Of a DNA stretch of 10,970 nt, positions 1 through 7,676 are shown piece by piece; position 1 is the stretch's first letter, and every line of letters starts with the position of its first letter. The stretch covers positions 1 through 10,970 of the forward strand of contig CAYPOI010000086.1 of the NCBI GenBank assembly GCA_964412365.1, given 5' to 3'. The translations under genes were made by a program, and so were the position numbers. The notes beneath the pieces were generated by a model that made no database searches, was not told where the DNA came from, and worked only from the letters and a program-made list of their open reading frames with translations. The stretch is from CAMTWZ01 sp964412365. Its GTDB lineage: Bacteria > Bacteroidota > Rhodothermia > Balneolales > HLUCCA01.

Positions 1-28
1 TTCAAATCGATCACCGGCATCCTCGACG

Positions 29-1057
29 CTAGCCGTTAATCGGAACAGCTCGAGCTTGCTCGGAGTATTTGTCGAGTTTGTTGTGAAGGGTTTTTCGGGC
101 AAATCCCAGCAGTTTGGCGGCCTCGGTTTTATTATCGGCCACAGACCGCAGGGTTTGCTTGATGACCCTTCTTTCAATTTCCTCCAGTGTGGTTCCGATC
201 GGAATACGGATATAGGACTCCGAATTCAGTTCGACCTCCACATGCTCCATCGCATCCGATGGGCGCATCCGCAAGGGGATGGAATCGACCAAGACCGTTT
301 GTCCTTCGCACAAGATCACCGATCGCTCCACCACGTTCTTGAGTTCGCGAACGTTTCCAGGCCAATCGTACGTCATGAATCGGTTCATGCAGGCTTCATC
401 GAACACAACATCACGGGTTCCGTGCTTGTGCACGAAGTAATCGGAGTAGAACTCGATCAACAACGGAATATCCTCCTTCCGATGTCGTAAGGGCGGCACG
501 TTCAGTTCGATCACATTCAACCGATAGTACAGATCTTCGCGGAAGCAGCCGGATTTCACCTGATCGAGAAGCACTTTGTTCGTAGCCGAGATCAAACTCA
601 CATCCACCTGGATTTCTTCTTTGCCTCCCACACGACGGAACGAACCCAATTCTACAGCCCGTAATAATTTCACCTGCGCGGAAAGTGGCATTTCTCCAAT
701 CTCATCCAAGAAGAGGGTTCCTTTATGGGCCATTTCAAAGCACCCGATTTTTTGGGAATGGGCTCCCGTGAACGCACCTTTCTCGTGACCGAACAATTCG
801 CTTTCGACCAGCTCGGATGGGATCGCGCCGCAGTTGACGGTCACCATCGGCTTGTTTCGATGGTCGCTATAGTAATGAAACAGCTGGGCCAGAACTTCTT
901 TGCCGGATCCGTTCACACCTTGGATCAATAACGTCGCTCGCGTTTTCGCTACCAATTTGATTTTGTGAAGAAGATCCTCCATGAGGACGTTTCTAGTGAT
1001 GAAAATGGGCTTCTTACAGCCCATGGTTTCCGAGTGAGTATGTGTCGCGGGAATCAT
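29..1057 (-). CDS. sigma-54 enhancer-binding activator without a receiver domain (AAA+ plus Fis-type HTH)
   Basis: This 342-aa protein is a bacterial enhancer-binding protein that would remodel sigma-54 RNA polymerase by ATP hydrolysis. Visible in order: a short N-terminus of about 20 residues; Walker A GVNGSGKE (47-54, usual form GESGTGKE); the sigma-54 contact loop GAFTGA (94-99); Walker B TLFLDEIGE (114-122, D118/E119); arginine-finger segment REDLYYRL (173-180); sensor II WPGNVREL (232-239); and a Fis-type helix-turn-helix at about 308-331. It has no REC, GAF or PAS domain, so it resembles PspF/HrpR-type activators rather than NtrC; control must come in trans or through expression. Its ATG overlaps the stop of the upstream response regulator as ATGA with no visible ribosome site, implying translational coupling and supporting this start. 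It is the last gene of a four-gene signalling operon. The family call is secure; its target promoters and controlling partner are unknown. Confidence 0.95.
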   Translation of the reverse strand: MIPATHTHSETMGCKKPIFITRNVLMEDLLHKIKLVAKTRATLLIQGVNGSGKEVLAQLFHYYSDHRNKPMVTVNCGAIPSELVESELFGHEKGAFTGAHSQKIGCFEMAHKGTLFLDEIGEMPLSAQVKLLRAVELGSFRRVGGKEEIQVDVSLISATNKVLLDQVKSGCFREDLYYRLNVIELNVPPLRHRKEDIPLLIEFYSDYFVHKHGTRDVVFDEACMNRFMTYDWPGNVRELKNVVERSVILCEGQTVLVDSIPLRMRPSDAMEHVEVELNSESYIRIPIGTTLEEIERRVIKQTLRSVADNKTEAAKLLGFARKTLHNKLDKYSEQARAVPING

Positions 1058-1710
1058 GACTTTTTGGGTTGATCGATGAGATTATGATTGACCACATAGT
1101 GGGTCAGTTCTACATTCGTTTTGAGAGAGAGCTTGGCCATGATGCGGGAGCGATAGGTGCTCACCGTGCCGATGGAAATCTTCAACTTTTCGCTGATGTA
1201 ATGCATCGTCTTGCCAAGGGCAAGAAATCGCAAAACCTGCATCTCGCGTCCAGAAAGCGAGTCTCTCTCACGGCTGCGCGCCGGATTGTTCAAGTAGGAG
1301 GAGAAATGTTCCATCGCGTCGTCGCTCAAATAGCGCTTGCGATCCACCACGATCGTGATGATGGCTTTCTCCAGTTCGGCCGGATCGTTACCCTTGTAAA
1401 AGTAACCCGCGGCGCCGAGTCGCAAGGCACGGACCACATGCAACTCTTCCGTCTGCATGCTCAAGATGAGCACGGCGATATTCGGATGCAGCTGCTTCAC
1501 CTTCTTCAGCACATCGAAGCCGGTGATCCCGGGCATGAGAAGATCCAGCAGGATGATATCGGGCGTCATCCGCTCCAACCGCTCAAACAACTCCTCTGAG
1601 TTGGCCGCTTCACCGATCACCCGGATTCGTTCAGAACGAGCTAAGACATTGACGAGACCCACCCGCAAAATCGGGTGGTCGTCGGTGATGATGACGGTGA
1701 TTGAATCCAT
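1054..1710 (-). CDS. NarL/LuxR-family response regulator (first of two in the operon by coordinate)
   Basis: This 218-aa two-domain response regulator has a REC domain at about 1-125 and a LuxR-type helix-turn-helix at about 150-218. The phosphorylation site is complete: acidic pair D10/D11, acceptor D56 in DIILLDLLMPG, S84 in LILSM, and K106 in GYFYKGNDP. The DNA-binding part begins at SLSGREMQVLRFLALGKT and carries the recognition-helix stretch GTVSTYRSRI. It probably receives phosphate from a HisKA_3 kinase, the usual partner class, and both nearby kinases are of that class. It lies 60 bp after the stop of a paralogous regulator and overlaps the next gene, the sigma-54 activator, by ATGA. 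The ATG start is preceded only by a weak TAGG-like site, but it fits the canonical N-terminus (strand beta-1 then DDHP). Regulatory targets cannot be read from the sequence. Confidence 0.95.
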   Translation of the reverse strand: MDSITVIITDDHPILRVGLVNVLARSERIRVIGEAANSEELFERLERMTPDIILLDLLMPGITGFDVLKKVKQLHPNIAVLILSMQTEELHVVRALRLGAAGYFYKGNDPAELEKAIITIVVDRKRYLSDDAMEHFSSYLNNPARSRERDSLSGREMQVLRFLALGKTMHYISEKLKISIGTVSTYRSRIMAKLSLKTNVELTHYVVNHNLIDQPKKS

Positions 1711-1770
1711 ACATCAACCTATCACCGCACCGCCCAAACCTAAATAAAGCTTAGTGGGATAAGCGTGTAA

Positions 1771-2409
1771 TCAATCAAGCAGGTTGTGTTGTATAACATA
1801 AAGAGCGAATTCCACATTCGATCTCATATTCATCTTGTCTTTCAATCGCGCCCGGTACGTATGGATGGTCTGCACGCTTAACGATAGTTCTTCAGCGATC
1901 AGGCGAACCTTCTTGCCTGAGGCGATCATACAAAGGATTTGGTACTCTCGGTCGGAGAGAGATTCGTGTAATAATTTTGCTCCGCTGTTGTCGAGTTCGT
2001 CCGCCAATTGCTCGGCCACAGCCGTGCTGATGTAGCGTTTTTTCTGCTGAACGATCATGCGTATCGCCGCGACCAATTCCTCGGCCACACTCGATTTCGT
2101 GAGGTAGCCCGACGCTCCGGCCTTCAAGGCCCGAACGGCGAAACGGTTCTCCGGATGCATGCTCAATATCAGAACCGGAATGGTCGGAAACTGGATCTTG
2201 AGATCCTTCAACACATCAATCCCGCTTTTCCCGGGCATGGAGATGTCGAGAATGATGATGTCGACTTTCGTCTTGACCAACATGCGCATGATGTCGTCCG
2301 CATTCGCGGCTTCCACCACCACTTCAAGATCGATGGTGCCGCTCGCCATCACTTTCTTTAATCCTTCTCTCACCAATGGGTGATCATCAACAATGGCTAG
2401 CTTAATCAT
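1771..2409 (-). CDS. NarL/LuxR-family response regulator, coupled to the upstream histidine kinase
   Basis: This 212-aa REC plus LuxR-type HTH protein starts MIKLAIVDDHP. The reading frame is open for 67 further codons upstream, but that stretch overlaps the kinase gene, is rich in Arg/His/Pro and has no domain character. The ATG at 2409 forms an ATGA overlap with the kinase stop, so I place the start there. REC residues are complete: D8/D9, acceptor D55 in IIILDISMPG, S83 in LILSM and K105 in GYLTKSS. The HTH spans about 146-212, opening with SLSDREYQILCMIASGKK. It is a paralogue of the regulator 60 bp downstream, with the same layout and similar length. The coupling to the kinase makes it the first candidate for that kinase's cognate output. 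Family and start are secure; its regulon is unknown. Confidence 0.95.
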   Translation of the reverse strand: MIKLAIVDDHPLVREGLKKVMASGTIDLEVVVEAANADDIMRMLVKTKVDIIILDISMPGKSGIDVLKDLKIQFPTIPVLILSMHPENRFAVRALKAGASGYLTKSSVAEELVAAIRMIVQQKKRYISTAVAEQLADELDNSGAKLLHESLSDREYQILCMIASGKKVRLIAEELSLSVQTIHTYRARLKDKMNMRSNVEFALYVIQHNLLD

Positions 2410-4064
2410 ACAACGCCTCTTTTTGGAATGTACATCTTTCTTGAATCTTCTGTTCGGGGAATAGTAAGGATGATGGAGCCATCGAATGTGATGTGTCCAC
2501 CTAAATGATCGGCACGCTGCACCAAGGCGAGTCGGGTGAGAGAATCCGGATAATGGAGGTTCTCGCCCGATCGGATGGAGGCATCGTATTGGATGAGCAA
2601 TCGGAACCAATGCACATCCAGTTCAATCAAAATGTTCAGCTTTTTCACATTCGAGCTCTGCTGTAGATTGGTCAATGCATCTTGAATGATGCGAAAAATG
2701 GTACCGGATTCCGGAATGTGGTTGTTGGGCTCATCGTTCAATTGCTTGGTGATGACCACGTCAATGCCGGTCCGTTCTTGAAACGACATGCCGAGCCACT
2801 CGATGGTTTCGATGAGGCCGAGATTGTCCAATTCAGCCGGTCGCAGTTCCGATGTGATGCGATGAACCGAATGGATGATCGTATCCACCCGGTTTTCGAT
2901 AAATCGGATCTCATTCCTCGAGTCGAGGGGCAGCGTTTTTTCATTCAACAGGAAGAGATCCATTTTCAATACCGCCAACATTTGGCCAAGATCATCATGG
3001 ATTTCACGGGCGATGCGGTCTCTTTCCTTGTCCAAGATCTGGTTCTGGCGAAGCGAGAGGTTCCACAGTTGATCGCTGTACAGAGCCATCTTCTCTTCGG
3101 CCTTTTTACGCTCAGTGATATCCTGCATGGTTCCGATCACAAGCCCGTTGATGGTTTGACCCACGCAATGGACAATCAAGGAGCTTCCGCCAATGCTCTC
3201 GGACCTGATTTCCATATCAATAGGGGCTTGTCCAAGAACCGCGTCGTTCAATGTGGTCGCAAACAGAATCGCATTGGCAGCTTCCAGAAAGGGAAGGAAT
3301 TCGGTCATGGTTTTCGGGGAAGTCTCGTGGTCGATGTTGAACATCCGACTCACTTCTCTCGACCATAAGATCGAATCGGTTTTTGGATCCCATTCCCAAC
3401 TCCCCAATTTCGCAATTCGTTGCGCATTGACCAGTTGTGTCTGATTTCGAATCAACTTCTCCGTTTTCGCCACCTGATCGGTCACATCTCGGGCACTCAA
3501 TATGACATAGTTTCCATCCACTTCATGGGTCACAATCCTGGAAAAGCACTCGAAATGCCGCCATTGACCCGTTTTGTAGCGGAAACGGTATTCGGCAAGT
3601 GATGTGGTGGTTCTCATCAGGTCCAATGCGGTCAAGTGGGTCTTGAACCGCTCTTGATCATCCGGATGCACATACTGCAGGAAGTCGGCTCCGATCGGAC
3701 TCGTCGAATGATCCAACAATATGCGATTCCACGAATGACTCGCATAATGGATGGCACCATTGTTGTTCAAATCCAATACCAAGGTCAGCGTGGTGTCTGC
3801 CAAGCACGTCATCTGCTGGCGCTTCCGTTCGATCGGAATCAAGCAAGCGCTAAGAAAAGTCGACGCGTGCACCCAATCCGATCGACGCACGTTTTTCATG
3901 GCCATAGCACATGTGTGTACGAAATCCGACTCCTTGTATCCCAATTCCATAGACCGAACACCGACCTCATGTGCCAATACCAGGCGGGATTCGTTCGGTG
4001 CGGATAAGTAATGGGTCAAGCCGTTGTGAAACAGATCATATAAGTCCTTGTTCACAGGATACAT
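2406..4064 (-). CDS. PAS-PAS histidine kinase (HisKA_3 class) with eroded ATP-binding domain
   Basis: This 552-aa soluble sensor kinase shows no signal peptide or membrane segment. Residues about 6-75 form a helical segment (NGLTHYL..ESRLVLAHEVGVRSMELG) that resembles the RsbU N-terminal domain of stress phosphatases; that is my tentative match. PAS domains follow at about 88-198 (YVHPDDQERF) and 208-320 (GSWEWDPKTD, ending GTMQDITERKKAEE). The dimerisation and phospho-acceptor domain at 346-412 has the class motif RDRIAREIHDDLGQ with H356, then ELRPAELDNLGL. The N-box survives partly (FRIIQDALTNL, N466), but the following KHA is QSS. The G1 box expected as DDGxGF reads YDASIRSGEN, and the G2 box expected as GLxGMxER reads SLTRLALVQRADH. 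ATP binding is therefore doubtful, though no frameshift or stop is present. It heads the four-gene operon and overlaps the first regulator by ATGA. It may be a phosphatase, sensor subunit or heterodimer partner. Confidence 0.93.
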   Translation of the reverse strand: MYPVNKDLYDLFHNGLTHYLSAPNESRLVLAHEVGVRSMELGYKESDFVHTCAMAMKNVRRSDWVHASTFLSACLIPIERKRQQMTCLADTTLTLVLDLNNNGAIHYASHSWNRILLDHSTSPIGADFLQYVHPDDQERFKTHLTALDLMRTTTSLAEYRFRYKTGQWRHFECFSRIVTHEVDGNYVILSARDVTDQVAKTEKLIRNQTQLVNAQRIAKLGSWEWDPKTDSILWSREVSRMFNIDHETSPKTMTEFLPFLEAANAILFATTLNDAVLGQAPIDMEIRSESIGGSSLIVHCVGQTINGLVIGTMQDITERKKAEEKMALYSDQLWNLSLRQNQILDKERDRIAREIHDDLGQMLAVLKMDLFLLNEKTLPLDSRNEIRFIENRVDTIIHSVHRITSELRPAELDNLGLIETIEWLGMSFQERTGIDVVITKQLNDEPNNHIPESGTIFRIIQDALTNLQQSSNVKKLNILIELDVHWFRLLIQYDASIRSGENLHYPDSLTRLALVQRADHLGGHITFDGSIILTIPRTEDSRKMYIPKRGVV

Positions 4065-4292
4065 AGGTAGGATTTAAACGTTTATTAAGCAAAATTCTAC
4101 CATATGATAACCACCTATCATACCTTCAATCGTAGTACAATCCATCAAAGGCATGTCGCATGATTTACTACGCATATCATGTTGAAAAACATCAACTTGA
4201 AAACATCTTTAGGATTATAAGAGTATCGGTATATTGATTAAGTTGTTGTGTCGGTTTTTGATAGGATTACTCAAAGGAAGGGACAGGGGCAT
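4065..4292. promoter_or_regulatory. divergent promoter region between the two kinase transcription units
   Basis: This AT-rich spacer separates the minus-strand operon from the plus-strand CheB-CheR-kinase gene, so it must hold promoters for both. It contains three short dyads: TATGATA-N6-TATCATA (4103-4122), CATGAT-N11-ATCATG (4159-4181) and GTTGA-N6-TCAAC (4181-4196). A sequence like a sigma-54 promoter on the minus strand (GGTAGAATTTTGC, 4089-4101) has a GG-to-GC gap of 9 instead of the required 10, so I do not call it. No convincing sigma-70 boxes were found by eye in either direction. If the frame of the large kinase starts at the GTG at 4248, this region shrinks by 45 bp. Confidence 0.6.
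4103..4122. promoter_or_regulatory. candidate operator: perfect 7-6-7 inverted repeat
   Basis: TATGATA and TATCATA are exact reverse complements separated by ACCACC. The dyad lies about 40 bp upstream of the operon's first start codon, a common position for a dimeric regulator. NarL-type regulators bind as dimers to short dyads, and two are encoded in the operon, so autoregulation is plausible. The binding protein is an inference; only the symmetry is seen. Confidence 0.45.
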
Positions 4293-7200
4293 ATGGCTAG
4301 CCGCGCCAAGACAGAAACTGTGATTGTGGGTATAGGCGCCTCCGCTGGGGGTTTAGCTGCCTTGCAAACGTTTTTCAATCACCTCCCGGAAAAAACCGGA
4401 ATGGCGTATGTGGTGATCACCCATTTGTCGCCCAAGCATGAAAGCCATTTGGCGGATCTGTTGCAACAGAAAACGTCGATTTCGGTGGTTCAGGTTACCG
4501 AATCGGTCGTGATGGAAGCGGATCACACCTACATCATCCCTCCCAATAAAAATCTTGTGATTGAGGGTGGGCGCCTGGTCTTGTCTGACAAAGAGAAAGT
4601 TCGAAACATGCAGACAACGATCGATCTTTTTTTCAAATCCATGGCTGAAGCGTGTGGTAAGAATTGCATCGCGATCGTGATGTCGGGAACGGGTAGCGAT
4701 GGGGCTGAGGGGCTTATGGCCGTTAAAGATCATGGTGGTCTTACGATGGTGCAATCACAGGAAGAAGCGGAGTACGATTCGATGCCGCAAAGCGCCATCG
4801 AGACCGGTGCGGTCGACATCATCATGACGGTTGCCGACATGGCTCGCGATATCGTGGAAATTTTCGAGAACCGTGCCGACGAGCGGATGTCGGAAGCCGA
4901 TACCGTCGCGATGCAGACCCTTTTGGACATGGTTCATGCCTCAAGTGGACATGATTTCAGAGATTACAAACGACCGACACTCATCCGCCGTATCCGCAGG
5001 CGAGTGCAGCTTGCCGACGCCAAGACCATTCCTGAGTATCTGGAGTATGTTCAGCTCAACTCCACGGAAATCATCAAGCTTCGCAACGATTTCCTCCTTA
5101 CCGTCACGCAGTTTTTCCGGGATACGAAATCGTTTGAGGTTCTAGAGAATTCCATCATACCGAAGATCTTCGAATCGACGCACCCCAATGAAAGCATTCG
5201 TGTGTGGAGTTGTGGATGCGCCACGGGCGAAGAGCCATATTCTATTGCGATCCTGTTAATGGAGAAAAATGGACATCAGAGCGATCGCCATGAACTGAAT
5301 GTGTTCGCATCCGACATATCCGAAGAGGCCTTGAAAGTCGGCCGATTGGGATGGTACCCGGCGACGATTGAAAAAGACGTTTCGGCAAGCCGCCTCCAGC
5401 GCTTCTATAAAAAAGATGCGGAAGGGTACCGGGTGAGAAACGAATTGCGCGAGACCATCCTGTTTTCAAACCACAATGTGCTGAGCGATCCACCTTTCGC
5501 CAAGCTGAACATGGTGGTATGCCGGAATCTTCTCATTTATCTGGATCGGTCCATCCAGAAGCGGGTGTTCGAACTGTTCTATTATGCCCTCAAACCAGGT
5601 GGATACCTGTTTCTGGGTAATTCGGAATCCATCGACACAAACGATTTGTTCATTCCGGTCGATAAATCGAACTCGGTGTATCGCAAGAATCCGAATCCGA
5701 AAGGCGCGAATCCGTTTCCTAGTTTGGGAAAAGGGTCCAAAACACGGTTCGATTCGTTGGACCAATCTCGCTCGACGAAGACCGTGTCGGTCAATTTGGA
5801 AGCCCTGCATTGGAAATCCATCCAATCGTATACTCCTTCGGCGCTGTTGTTGAATTCCGATTTCGATGTGTTGCACACCATCGGCGGCGGTGAACGGTAC
5901 CTGCGATATATACCAGGTAAACCGACACAGAACATCTTGCTGATCGTGCGGGAAGAACTGCGCCTGGAACTGCGAACAGCCTTGTATCAGGCCATCCATA
6001 AGAAGAAAACGTGCAAGACCAAGCCGATGAACGTCCTCATCGACGGCATTACTCATCAAATCAGTATGATCGTGGAGCCGGTTGAGGATTCGGTATCCAA
6101 CGATAACCTGGTGCAGGTGGTATTTATCGAGAACGACAAGTCCCAAAAGGCGGATGCCCAAGGATCGGGCTCGGACGACACGAGTCGGGGTACAGTGAAG
6201 CCCAGAACGATGAAGGAGGCCGACCGGATCATCCACGAATTGGAAAACGAATTGGACCGGTTGAAGAATCAGAACGAGTCGAACATGGAATCGTACGATA
6301 CGGCCATCGAAGATCTCAACGCATCCAACGAAGAGCAGAAATCGATCAACGAAGAATTGATGTCGACCGCCGAAGAGCTGGAAACCTCAAAAGAAGAGCA
6401 ACAATCGATGAACGAGGAGTTGCTCACAGTGAACCAAGAGCTCAAAAGCAAAGTAGAGGAAGTGCGGCACATCAACAGTGATTTGCAGAATCTGATGAAC
6501 TCGACGCAGATTGCGACCATCTTTTTGGATCGCAAATTGCAAATCATGCGCTTCACGCCCACAGTGAAAGACGTGTTCAACATCATTCCATCCGATATCG
6601 GCAGGTTGATGTCGCATGTGAACAATCTGCTGGACTACAAAGACTTGGCCACCGATGCAGAAAGAGTGTATCGCGAAGCGATCATGCTGGAACGCGAAGT
6701 TCAGAACGTCGAGTCAAAACAGTGGTTCCTCGTCCGAGTCCGGCCTTATCGGACCGTGGAAGACAAAATCGATGGCGTGGTGCTTTCATTCATCGAAATT
6801 ACCACCATCAAAACCTATGAAGACAAACTTGAAGCGCTGAACAAAAGCTTGGAAAGCATGGTCAAAAAGCGGACAGTCCAAGTCCGCCGACTGGCATCCG
6901 ACATTGTGTTGACCGAGCAGAATGAACGTCAGCGAATCGGACAAATGCTGCATGATGACCTGCAACAGCAGCTGTTCGTGATCAAAACGGATTTGAAGCT
7001 TTTGCAGAAAGAGCATCCGACATTGAAAGGAGAAGACGGCATCGACTTGCTTCAGAACATCATCTTGTTGTTGGACGATTCGATCCAGGCCACGCGCGAC
7101 CTGTCGTCGACCATCGGACTGCCGAAGTTCAAAGGGAAGAATTTGATGGAAGCCATGACGTGGCTGATCGAGTATATGGAAGGCATGCACGATCTGAAGG

Positions 7201-7550
7201 TGGAGGTGAAGGTGGATGACCAAATCCGGCTTCAGCGCAATGAATTGATTATCCTGTTGATTCAGATGATTCGCGAACTGCTGTTCAATATCGTGAAGCA
7301 TGCGGGAGTGGATGAGGCCCGGGTGACCATATCACGGACTCAGAACAACCTGAGAATCCGTGTGGAAGACGATGGCGTGGGCTTCGACGTGTCCACCCTC
7401 AGCCAATCGACGAATGAAGTGGTATCGTATGGGCTCAAAACCATTCGTGAGCGGTTGAGCCTGTTCGACAGCCAGATCGATATCGACTCGAAGCCAAAGG
7501 GCGGCACACGAGTGACGTTGCTCATGCCGCTGGAGCAGATTCAGAGGTAG
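4293..7550 (+). CDS. CheB-CheR-PAS-histidine kinase fusion (HisKA_3 class)
   Basis: This 1085-aa cytoplasmic fusion has no membrane segment. A CheB methylesterase domain spans about 8-190, with catalytic S17 in GASAGG, H44 in VITHLSP and D136 in GTGSDGA, and no receiver. CheR methyltransferase spans about 205-465, with SAM-binding motif WSCGCATGEEPYS (305-317) and CRNLLIYL. A PAS-like segment lies at about 503-615, a coiled coil at 637-730 rich in NEEL repeats, a PAS_10-type domain at 731-840 and a second short coil. The kinase core has ERQRIGQMLHDDLQQQ with H887, N-box RELLFNIVKHAG (N999), G1 DDGVGFD (1026-1032) and G2 YGLKTIRERL, all intact. An in-frame GTG lies 45 bp upstream (4248), but I prefer this ATG because a purine-rich AAGGAAGGGACAGGGG stretch precedes it and the CheB fold starts soon after. 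It has no regulator of its own; the two NarL-type regulators encoded divergently are the likely partners. The methylation substrate is unknown. Confidence 0.95.
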   Translation: MASRAKTETVIVGIGASAGGLAALQTFFNHLPEKTGMAYVVITHLSPKHESHLADLLQQKTSISVVQVTESVVMEADHTYIIPPNKNLVIEGGRLVLSDKEKVRNMQTTIDLFFKSMAEACGKNCIAIVMSGTGSDGAEGLMAVKDHGGLTMVQSQEEAEYDSMPQSAIETGAVDIIMTVADMARDIVEIFENRADERMSEADTVAMQTLLDMVHASSGHDFRDYKRPTLIRRIRRRVQLADAKTIPEYLEYVQLNSTEIIKLRNDFLLTVTQFFRDTKSFEVLENSIIPKIFESTHPNESIRVWSCGCATGEEPYSIAILLMEKNGHQSDRHELNVFASDISEEALKVGRLGWYPATIEKDVSASRLQRFYKKDAEGYRVRNELRETILFSNHNVLSDPPFAKLNMVVCRNLLIYLDRSIQKRVFELFYYALKPGGYLFLGNSESIDTNDLFIPVDKSNSVYRKNPNPKGANPFPSLGKGSKTRFDSLDQSRSTKTVSVNLEALHWKSIQSYTPSALLLNSDFDVLHTIGGGERYLRYIPGKPTQNILLIVREELRLELRTALYQAIHKKKTCKTKPMNVLIDGITHQISMIVEPVEDSVSNDNLVQVVFIENDKSQKADAQGSGSDDTSRGTVKPRTMKEADRIIHELENELDRLKNQNESNMESYDTAIEDLNASNEEQKSINEELMSTAEELETSKEEQQSMNEELLTVNQELKSKVEEVRHINSDLQNLMNSTQIATIFLDRKLQIMRFTPTVKDVFNIIPSDIGRLMSHVNNLLDYKDLATDAERVYREAIMLEREVQNVESKQWFLVRVRPYRTVEDKIDGVVLSFIEITTIKTYEDKLEALNKSLESMVKKRTVQVRRLASDIVLTEQNERQRIGQMLHDDLQQQLFVIKTDLKLLQKEHPTLKGEDGIDLLQNIILLLDDSIQATRDLSSTIGLPKFKGKNLMEAMTWLIEYMEGMHDLKVEVKVDDQIRLQRNELIILLIQMIRELLFNIVKHAGVDEARVTISRTQNNLRIRVEDDGVGFDVSTLSQSTNEVVSYGLKTIRERLSLFDSQIDIDSKPKGGTRVTLLMPLEQIQR

Positions 7551-7559
7551 GAGGGGATG

Positions 7560-7571
7560 CTGTCCGCAAGT
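7560..7571 (+). repeat. fragment of the 107-bp repeat (right end only)
   Basis: CTGTCCGCAAGT, 10 bp after the stop of the large kinase, is identical to the last 12 bases of both full repeat copies. With the copy at 9794-9900 the match runs two bases further (CTGTCCGCAAGTCC). It looks like the remnant or edge of another copy. Confidence 0.6.
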
Positions 7572-7630
7572 CCCCAAACCATCGATTCCAACGAACTGGC
7601 CACGATTTTTAGGGCGAAATATCGTTTTTA

Positions 7631-7676
7631 CTGTGAAATCTGTGCACCAACGTAGCCAAATGCACAGATTCCACAG
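7631..7676. repeat. long hairpin between convergent genes; inverted copy of the repeat's left end
   Basis: The arms CTGTGAAATCTGTGCA (7631-7646) and TGCACAGATTCCACAG (7661-7676) pair over 16 bp with one mismatch around a 14-nt loop. The right arm is also the left end of the full repeat at 7661. It sits between two convergent genes (large kinase, plus; TGSGD-repeat protein, minus), so it could act as a bidirectional transcript end. It lacks a proper T-run on either side, so I do not call it an intrinsic terminator. Confidence 0.75.

Noticed and set aside
1..20. Possible start of a further minus-strand gene (ATG at 20, 8 bp after the sigma-54 activator's stop)
   Set aside because: Only six codons are visible before the window edge and the GAGG touches the ATG, so it cannot be supported from this window.
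2410..2610. 67-codon upstream extension of the second NarL-type regulator
   Set aside because: It overlaps the kinase gene on the same strand in another frame, has no domain character, and the ATG at 2409 gives both the canonical REC start and an ATGA overlap.
4089..4101. Sigma-54-like promoter on the minus strand (GGTAGAATTTTGC)
   Set aside because: The GG-to-GC distance is 9 bases rather than 10, a spacing known to disable most sigma-54 promoters; noted only because the operon encodes a sigma-54 activator.
4248..4292. GTG start for the CheB-CheR kinase, adding 15 residues
   Set aside because: No ribosome site precedes it, whereas the ATG at 4293 has a purine-rich leader and sits close to the CheB domain; it remains possible.
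5466..6236. 256-codon open frame on the minus strand inside the CheB-CheR kinase gene
   Set aside because: It is antisense to clearly conserved CheR and linker sequence, is rich in His/Arg/Gln, and has no recognisable domain.
7553..7575. GGGGA...TCCCC stem just after the large kinase gene as a terminator
   Set aside because: It has only five base pairs with a 13-nt loop and no T-run follows.
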